This document shows positions 57,400 to 64,000 of a stretch of 64,000 nucleotides of DNA, piece by piece; the first letter of the stretch is position 1, and every line of letters begins with the position of its first letter. The notes below the pieces were generated by a model. The model worked only from the letters and a program-made list of their open reading frames with translations. It was not told the origin of the DNA and did not search any database. The stretch comes from Panax quinquefolius (lineage: Eukaryota; Streptophyta; Magnoliopsida; Apiales; Araliaceae), in NCBI GenBank assembly GCA_020205615.1, contig JAINUW010000482.1:1-64000 (forward strand), read 5' to 3'. The position numbers were made by a program, and so were the translations under genes.

Positions 57400-57790
57400 C
57401 TTGAAAGTTATCTCCGGTTTGATCGATAAAGCGATCGTTGCTCAGATTATCTCTCGAGATTGGATCACTGCAAGTCTTTGAATGTCCTCAGGGTTTTCTC
57501 TGAGGTGTGCCTACCCCCCCAGGGTTATCTCCGGGTTTAGACTGAGTGCCTCGGGGTTATCTCCGAGGTTGAAGCTGACTACAAGGGTTGAAATGAGCTT
57601 TTTTGGGGTTATCTCCGGAACTGCAACTGCACTCCTCGGGGTTATCTCCTAGGTTGAAGCCTGAAACTCCCGTAGTTGTTTCTGGGATTGAATATCTCGG
57701 GGTTATCTCCGAGATTAAAAAGGCTTCTCTGGTGGAATTTTCGGAACTGCAACTACTTTGTCCTCCAAAGTTATTTCTGAAAGACAATTC
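57400..57790. repeat. Degenerate GGGGTTATCTCCGAG repeats
   Basis: At least seven copies of GGGTTATCTCC, with Cs or Gs around and often followed by GAGGTTGAAG or GGAACTGCAAC, spaced 30-60 bp apart. They lie in the 3' non-coding part of the Ogre-like element. Confidence 0.75.
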
Positions 57791-58268
57791 TGCCCTCCTG
57801 CAATGTTAGTAATAGGAATGCAAAATTTTTATGTGTCTACAGATGCCCATCTTTATCATATTCATGCAATGCAATGGCATGGATAGGATAAAGAATACTA
57901 GACACTTGAAATGTGATAAGATAATCGTGATGCAATGTACAACAACATGATGCAAATGTATGGTTCATGCGTTTTGTTGGACCATTTTCGAACGGAATGT
58001 GATGACTGTTTGCTCTCCCAACTTTCGATGGGGCCTGGAGTTATCACTGACGACTCTGATAAACTACTTGGACGTGTGATCCAAAGTTTTCAAGAACTTC
58101 TAGGATGTTGACTTTGGGATTATCACCAAAGTCCTTAATCCTTGGTACAAACTTTACACTGAAGATGTATCTCTCATGCATGACAGACTCTAGGGGATAG
58201 AGCTTTGTCTGTTGAGGATGTGTATAACATATTCCATCATAGGTCTTCCCCGATTAGGATGTTCTTCC
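57791..58268. other. Non-coding 3' region of Ogre-like element
   Basis: No integrase or other protein is recognised on either strand. The sequence includes runs of GATGCAATG words. Confidence 0.5.
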
Positions 58269-59440
58269 CTAGTTTGTATCGCCAGGTCTTTTCGCTACTA
58301 TGTCGGATACTTCTCCAATGTAATTCCCATAGGCTGGAGCCTTTTGTAGGGAAAATGGGATGTTTGGCATGTTTTCCTTATCAGGTATGTTGACCAAGGA
58401 GGCCAAATTTGCTAGTGCATCCGCAAAATCATTCCTATTTCGAGGAATATGGAGGAAGGTTATTTCTTCAAACTCCGTAGCCATCTGTAAAACTTGCTGA
58501 TGGTAAGGCAACAAATATAGCTCTTTGGTGTGATAGATTCTTGTGGTTTGTCTGATGACCAATTCTGAATCTCCAAAGACAGTTAACCGCCTGATACCCA
58601 TTGATTGGGTAAGTTTAAGTCCCATGATAAAATCTTCATACTCAACTGTGTTGTTGGTCTTGACAAAATGTAATTTGACGGTGACGGGATACTGCTCCCC
58701 CGTACCAGATACTAGAACTGTTCTAGCTCAAGAACCTTCCATATTAACAGCTCCATCAAAATACATTTTCCATGATTGGTGTGTATCGTACTGATGGTGT
58801 TGTTGCACTGTCATTACCCCTTCATCGAGGAAGTATGTTTCCAAGGGACTGAAATCCCCTGAAGGTGCGGCTGCCAGTTGATCCGCAATTCCTTAACCTT
58901 TGATAGACTTTTGCGTCACGTAGACGATGTCAAATTGCTGTAAGATCAACTGCCATTTGGACATCCGACAATTTAACATGGGTTTACTGAACAAGTACTT
59001 GAGAGGATCTACGCGGGATATGAGATGGGTTGTGTTACCATGGAGGTAATCTTGTAACCTCATGGAAGCCCATGCTAAAGCACAACAAGTCTTCTCAATC
59101 AGAGTGTACTTATGTTCACTGCTACTGAATCTTTTGTTGAGGTATTAGATAGCTCGCTTTTGGCCTCTATTATCTTTTTGTCCGAGCATGCAGCCCATGA
59201 CATTGTCATTAATGGATAGGTACATGAACAGGGGAACATCATCCCTGGTGGTACCAAGACAAGAGCGTTGACTAGCAGCTATTTGATTGCAAGGAAGGCT
59301 TTTTGACACTCATCGTTCCATTTCATGGAGGAGTTCTTCCTTAAAAGCTTGAAGATAGGCTCACAGGTTGTTGTGAGTTGGGAAATGAACCTGCTGATGA
59401 AGTTGATCCTTCAAAAAATAACCTGTATTTCCTTCTCTGT
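58269..59440 (-). pseudogene. RNase H and second RNase H of Ogre-like element
   Basis: Minus strand. The first domain has FISQLTTTCEPIFKLL, then SMKWNDECQKAF and a CALAWASMRLQDYLHGNTTH block. The second starts WKMYFDGAVN, continues NTVEYEDFIMGL and FGDSELVIRQ, and ends NRNDFADALANLASL. The second domain keeps its acidic residues (D, E, D, D) in the visible text, but stops divide the region. Confidence 0.8.
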
Positions 59441-59455
59441 CTGAGGAATGGGCAT

Positions 59456-60549
59456 TTATGTGATGGCCTGAATTTTGGTGAAATCCAGCTCACTCCCTTT
59501 GTGGCTGACTAGGAAACCTAGCAACTTGCCTGATTTAACGCCAAAGGCGCACTTGGCTAGATTTAACTTCAAGTTGTACTTACGTAACTTGTTGAAGAGC
59601 TTTTTGAGATGGTCTAAGTGGTCATCTTCCCTTCGGGATTTGACAATAATGTTATCCACTTAGATCTTTATCTCTTTATGAATTAAATCATGGAAAAGAG
59701 ACATCATAGCTCGCTGGTAGGTAGCTCTGACATTAATGAGGCCGAATGACAACCGTCTATAGCAAAAGGTTCCCCAAGGCGTGATGAATGCATTTTTCTC
59801 ACGATCCTCTTCAGAAACCATGATTTGATGGTACCCCGTAAAGCAATCAACAAAGGAATACATGTCGTATTGAGCAATATTGTTAATGAGTATGTGGATA
59901 AATGGCACGGGAAAGCTATCTTTAAGGAAAGCTTTATTCAGATCCTGGTAATCCACGCAAACTCGCAACTTTCCTCCCGGTTTAGGCATGGGGACTATGT
60001 TGGATATCCATTCAGGGTATGTGGACACCATGATGATGTCGGCTTAAAATTGTTTAATAATTTCTTCTTTAACCTTTAAACTCCACTCAGGTTTTAATCG
60101 CCTGAGCTTCTGCCTGACTTGCTTGAATCCCTCTTTAATGAGAAGGCGATGGATGACGATGTCAGTGGACAAACCGACCATGTCTTCTTGAGACCATGCA
60201 AACACATCCTAGAATTGGGTTAATAGCGTAACCATGTCATTCCTTTGTTTGGAGTGAGGTTCGTACCAATCTGGATTAGCGTAGGGTTTTCTAAGGTTTC
60301 GAGGTTAAATGTAGTGGTTTGATCAAGATTTTGTTTAGGTTTATCCTCGACACATTCTTTGATCTCCTGAGGTATCTCAGTATCCTCTTGTATTTCCATC
60401 AAGTCTGAGTTCAACTTTTCAAAGTTACAATCCTTGTGGAAAAAAGGCACCTCACCAGCAGGTATATGCACATCTAAATTCTGAGTCCTGAAACAAAATA
60501 TGCTTTCACTTAATATATGAAATTGTTCAATCATACAATGTGTTAGCAT
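59456..60549 (-). pseudogene. Reverse transcriptase of Ogre-like element, catalytic motif destroyed
   Basis: Minus strand. An upstream linker (LTPNKG) is followed by VGLSTDIVIHRLLIKEGFKQ, then TYPEWISNIVPMPKPGG, LRVCVDYQDLNKA, SFVDCFTGYHQI and FITPWGTFCYRRLSFGLINV. The catalytic site reads stop-V-D-N in place of Tyr-Val-Asp-Asp (59650-59660): the tyrosine codon became TAA and the second aspartate became asparagine. NIIVKS and NLAKCAFGVKSGKLLGFLVS follow. It is enzymatically dead. Confidence 0.88.
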
Positions 60550-61065
60550 GCACAGATAAAGTAACTGCCAATAATGTGTAGAAAAGTAAATAGTTATTGC
60601 TATCTACAGGGCAGAGAGAGTTTCTGCCCTTTTACCCTTGTCGATAAATGCAAGGAGTGCTGCTCCAATTGTCATGGGTGAAATTCTTCTGGAAGTCAGT
60701 GATGAAGGGACTGTCATCGTCCTCTTTCTCCCAAATAATGACCATAATGTCGGGACAATCATCGTCTGGAGTGTATCTATTTGTGTGCTCATCATGGAAA
60801 ATGATGCATATGTGAGATAATTTCTTGGTGATGTCTTGTTTACATCTCTGTTCCCTTTCTTTCACTTTGGGATCATGAATCAAGACATCTTTTGCTTTAA
60901 TCAGTATCGGTTTGGGAAATAACATAGCCATTACATGGGCAGGAACCTTTATCGGAGACTGTACATGCTCAGGATCTATAGGCTGAGATAATCGTCGTAT
61001 GGCTGAAGATGAAGGAATCTGTTTATGCTTGTGAGGATTCCTGTGACTGGAGCTAGCAGAATAGG
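60550..61065 (-). other. Protease-RT spacer of Ogre-like element
   Basis: Poorly conserved linker between protease and RT. Short frames such as 60632-60931 and 60604-60795 look like pieces of it. No domain is recognised. Confidence 0.4.
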
Positions 61066-61614
61066 CTAATCCAGCTGTCGCATGGGATGGTAATGAGTGT
61101 TGCTCACCTCCAGCGCATGGAAACTGTCTGATTCAACTTCTGCATTAAAGCTGATGAGTGGTATGTCACCTTGTTTAGGACATTCAGGCTCAGCATTGAC
61201 AGCGATTAGGCTATTATTGATAATGTACTTGAGTTGCTGATGAAGGGTGGAAGGGACAACTCCAGCCATATGAATCCACGGTCTTCCCAAAAACAGGTTG
61301 TATCATGTGGCTATTTTGAGCACCTGAAAGGATACATTGAATGTATGTGGACCAATCTCCACAGGAAATTTGATCTCCCCAACAACATTTCGTTGGGACC
61401 CATTAAAAGCTTTGATAACTGTATGGCTTCTTTTGATTCTCTTGAGATTAATATTCATCTTCTCCAAAGTGGCATAAGGACAGATATTCAAAGATGATTC
61501 ATCATCTATCAGAACTCCTCCCACCATGTATCCAAAGGACAAAACTGCTATGTGCAACGGCTTGTAATGACCAGTCCCTTCGGGAGGTATGTCGTCATCA
61601 GTGAAAGATATCAC
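61066..61614 (-). pseudogene. Protease domain of Ogre-like element, catalytic motif altered
   Basis: Minus strand. The preceding block FTDDDIPPEGTGHYKPLHI is typical of Ogre/Tat. The active site reads VLIDDESSLN, where Asp-Thr/Asn-Gly is expected, so the glycine is lost. After a frame change come MGRPWIHMAGVVPSTLHQQL. It is inactive. Confidence 0.8.
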
Positions 61615-61644
61615 ATTGTTGTTAAAATTGTGATCAACCAGATG

Positions 61645-62187
61645 CTAGAATTTTTCCACATCCACTGATTTTGACAAATGGGCTTCTTCCAAAACCTTTA
61701 GCAAGACCTTACTGTGATCTTCGGAAGAGAAAACCAAGTCCAGTATAGAAATTTGTTGTGGAGCTTCTCTCAAGCTTAAAACTACCTTGGCTTCATTATG
61801 GCGCATAGTATGGAGGAATTCATCAATCCTCTCAATGGGAACATTCCCCTTTGATTTGATGGTAGGCTTCATCACCCGTTGGGGAAGATACAGTGGATTC
61901 TCTTTCAACACGGTAGCAGTTGTGTCTGATGTAGATCCTTCAGCTTCTCTATAATTCCATGGCACTTTTTGTAGGCTGACAATAGGATATTGTGTTCTGT
62001 ATGGCAAGAGAATTAGCTTTTGTGTAGCCACTTTCAAAGGATTGTCAACACCCTTGAGTTGAATTGCTTGTATTATAAGTGGTCTGGCAGCCAAATCATC
62101 CTCAAGGGATATAACTACTACGACATCGTTCCATTTTGTAGGACATGTGTTCCCACACTCGAGTAACAAAGTGTTATCATCGGCCAT
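61645..62187 (-). pseudogene. Gag-protease linker of Ogre-like element
   Basis: A 180-codon open frame carrying YPIVSLQKVPWNYREAEGS and ISILDLVFSSEDHSKVLLKV, LEEAHLSKSVDVEKF, the region that precedes the protease in Ogre/Tat polyproteins. No catalytic role is known for it. Confidence 0.75.
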
Positions 62188-63054
62188 CTGCAGGACACCG
62201 ATGTCAATTAAATTCTGAATGAGGTGGCGGAGTGCCCATCATTCTTCTGTGTTGTGATCGCGAGAATGAGAGTGATACTGATATACTCCATTAGAATTTA
62301 ACCATCTTGAACGAGGATTGATTGGAGGTAGAAGGGATGTAATTCTTCCTTCATTGATCAGTATCTGTAATATCTCCTCCATAGGTTGGCCCAGGTATGT
62401 AAATTCCCTCTTGTTAGCAAAATCCCGATGGGCTTTGGCACTTGCTCTTTTTGCAACTTTATCCTCCAGTGTTTCACTTTTTGAAGGCGATGATAGAGTA
62501 TTCATGACAAAAGGAAGAAGACTAGCATGCTCCTGACTGACTAATTGGTGTGTGACTTGGTGCTCATGGATCACCAGTTCTGCCAATTGCTCTACTTGCT
62601 TACAAAGAGCTTTCATCTTTCGTTCTATCATAAATTGGAACTGTGCGTAATCCCATTTGTCAGCACTGTCTTTGCTGGTATGGGAGGATTCTCCACCATA
62701 ATTGGAACTCTATCCATTGCTCCAATTAATCATATTAACCTTTTATTCTTTGTGTTGAGGAGGAGGGTTATCTTGCACATGAGGTTGGTCGGGTTTAGTC
62801 ACCACGATCTCCCTATTTTTGATTAAATCTTGGATCTCATGTTTCAAGGCCCAGCAATCTTGAGTATCATGTCCTGGAGCTCCAGCATGGTAGGCACACT
62901 TCTGGGTAGCAATGAAACCCTTCCCATTCGGGTTGGCTAGTGGAAGAAGATGGGTAATTTTCTTCTGAGTAGTCAGAAGAATGAGAATATTCTCGAACAA
63001 GTCCTTTAGGGGTGTGAACACTCGATTGCGTCTGACTTCTCCACTCATCGGCAA
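62188..63054 (-). pseudogene. Gag C-terminal region of Ogre-like element, duplicated zinc-type module
   Basis: Two related modules follow each other. The first (62743-63054) has FTPLKDLFENILILL, ITHLLPLANP and then a knuckle CAYHAGAPGHDTQDCWALKH. The second (about 62190-62631) has FTYLGQPMEEILQIL, ITSLLPPINP and YQYHSHSRDHNTEE, then a stop where Cys is expected, and WALRHLIQNLI. A coiled-coil segment lies between them. The second knuckle is degenerate. Confidence 0.75.
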
Positions 63055-63114
63055 TGGAGGCTTTGAAGACTGTACTTGAAAGGGGGAGTAATTTCTCCTC
63101 TAGATATGCAAGTT

Positions 63115-64000
63115 CTAACTGCCTTTTTGGCCTTGTAATATGAAGGAAACATCATCATCTTTCTTCTTATGGACCCTTCGGGGGTTGTTTTCATTAGTTT
63201 CGGACTGGATGTGCTCAGCAACAGCTTTTAGACCGACTAGGTTTTGGATCTTTCCTGACTTCAATCCCATTTCAGCCATCTCTCTATGTTTGATCATTTC
63301 AGAAAATGGCTTGCCAATGCCAGCTAAGACTCTCTCATAGAAGGGAGCTTCTTGTATGTCTATGAAGGTCATCACCATTTCTGACTCAGTCATAGAGGGA
63401 ATAACTTGAGCAGCGAGGCGCCTCCACCTTTGAGCATACTCTCGGAAAGACTCATTGGCTTGTTTCTTGACCTTGGTAATTTGGTATTGGTTCGGAGCCA
63501 TCTGAGACTGGAGGCTGTACTGACTAAGGAAGGCATGAGCTAGCTCCTCCAAACTATGGATCTTTGAATTGTCTAATCTGGTATACCATGATTGAGCTTC
63601 TCTTCTCAGACTCTTTTGAAACATTTGCATTCTGAGCTTCTCATCTTCGGCATAATATCCGAGTTCTCCAATGAACGCTTTCAAATGTGTGTAAGGATCT
63701 CCCAACCCATCATACTTTTCAAAGTCAGGAGTCTTGAACTTCTTTGGATAATGAACACTAGGGAATATACAGATGTCGGCATATGAGACACTCTCGTGTG
63801 CTCCAATCCCTTTTATATACTAAATGGTCTCTTCTATTTGAAGGACTTTTTCCTGATATCATCGGTGTCTGGATCTTCTTTGAGATGGGTGTTTTCAGGA
63901 ATTTTGTTGGACTTATCCAACTGAAGCTTAGGTATTGGATTTGCTTGATCTGCACCTTGTGTTCCTCTATGTGCAGAAGATTCTGTATGTATGGGTATTC
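63115..64000 (-). pseudogene. Gag capsid region of Ogre-like element
   Basis: Minus strand. It comes in from outside the window with FKTPDFEKYDGLGDPYTHLK and continues in a 196-codon frame with MFQKSLRREAQSWYTRLDNS, SFREYAQRWRRLAAQV and FYERVLAGIGKPFSEMI. This is the Ogre-type gag capsid. The N-terminal part (63758-64000) is in other frames and the start is not in the window. Confidence 0.82.

Larger units (their letters stand above)
57306..64000 (-). mobile_element. Ogre/Tat-like gypsy retrotransposon (right end outside window)
   Basis: Minus-strand element entering LTR-C. The left boundary is about 57306-57310, where TGTGAGACATTG may be the LTR start. Gag, protease, RT, RNase H and a second RNase H are all recognisable and of the Ogre type. 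Integrase is not found: only about 950 bp of non-coding sequence separates the second RNase H from the left boundary. It is thus 3'-deleted as well as full of stops. Confidence 0.85.

Overview
The window is repeat-dense nuclear DNA of a flowering plant. The plant origin is shown by Ty3/gypsy elements of the Tekay-like and Tat/Ogre types, CACTA transposons of the tnp2/DUF4216 type, and pieces of plant genes (a SAC phosphoinositide phosphatase, a PDR-type ABCG transporter, Sec61 alpha, a CCR-like reductase). A eudicot is likely, but the species cannot be named from the sequence. No intact host gene, rRNA, tRNA or CRISPR array is visible. Almost every base belongs to a transposable element, and the elements sit inside one another.

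Layout. (1) 1-12958: family G1, a pol-deleted minus-strand gypsy element arranged LTR-internal-LTR-internal-LTR, with LTRs of about 2.6-2.9 kb and internal parts of 2.33 kb. (2) The backbone is family G2, another minus-strand gypsy family with 4.6-kb LTRs, also in a three-LTR/two-internal array: LTR-A (12959-15393 plus 43419-44218), internal 1 (44219-45939), LTR-B (45940-50569), internal 2 (50570-53022), LTR-C (53023-57305, cut off). G1 sits inside LTR-A. (3) 15394-43418: a CACTA-like element inserted in LTR-A. Without later insertions it would be about 4.5 kb, and it carries a captured SAC-phosphatase/ABCG-transporter chimera whose exons join in one open frame. (4) 16625-28319: a Tat-lineage gypsy element (5-bp target duplication GTTGG) inserted exactly at a splice donor of that chimera. 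It carries a spliced antisense gene and a 42-bp minisatellite. (5) 28516-40357: a large CACTA element (target duplication TAT) inserted in the next exon. It has tnp2 and ORF2 relics and captured Sec61 alpha and CCR-like exons. (6) 57306-64000: an Ogre/Tat-like element that truncates LTR-C and runs off the window.

The order of events can be read from the nesting: G2 array, then the gene-carrying CACTA-like element, then the Tat and large CACTA insertions into its cargo. G1 and the Ogre-like element entered G2 LTRs independently. All transposition proteins here are broken (stops, frameshifts, lost catalytic residues), so mobility would need helpers elsewhere. The most notable features are the formerly intact SAC-ABCG fusion gene, the antisense gene with only one stop, a zinc-knuckle ORF ahead of gag in G2, conserved hairpins in the 4.6-kb LTRs, and CG-centred length variation between repeat copies that may be a sequencing artefact.
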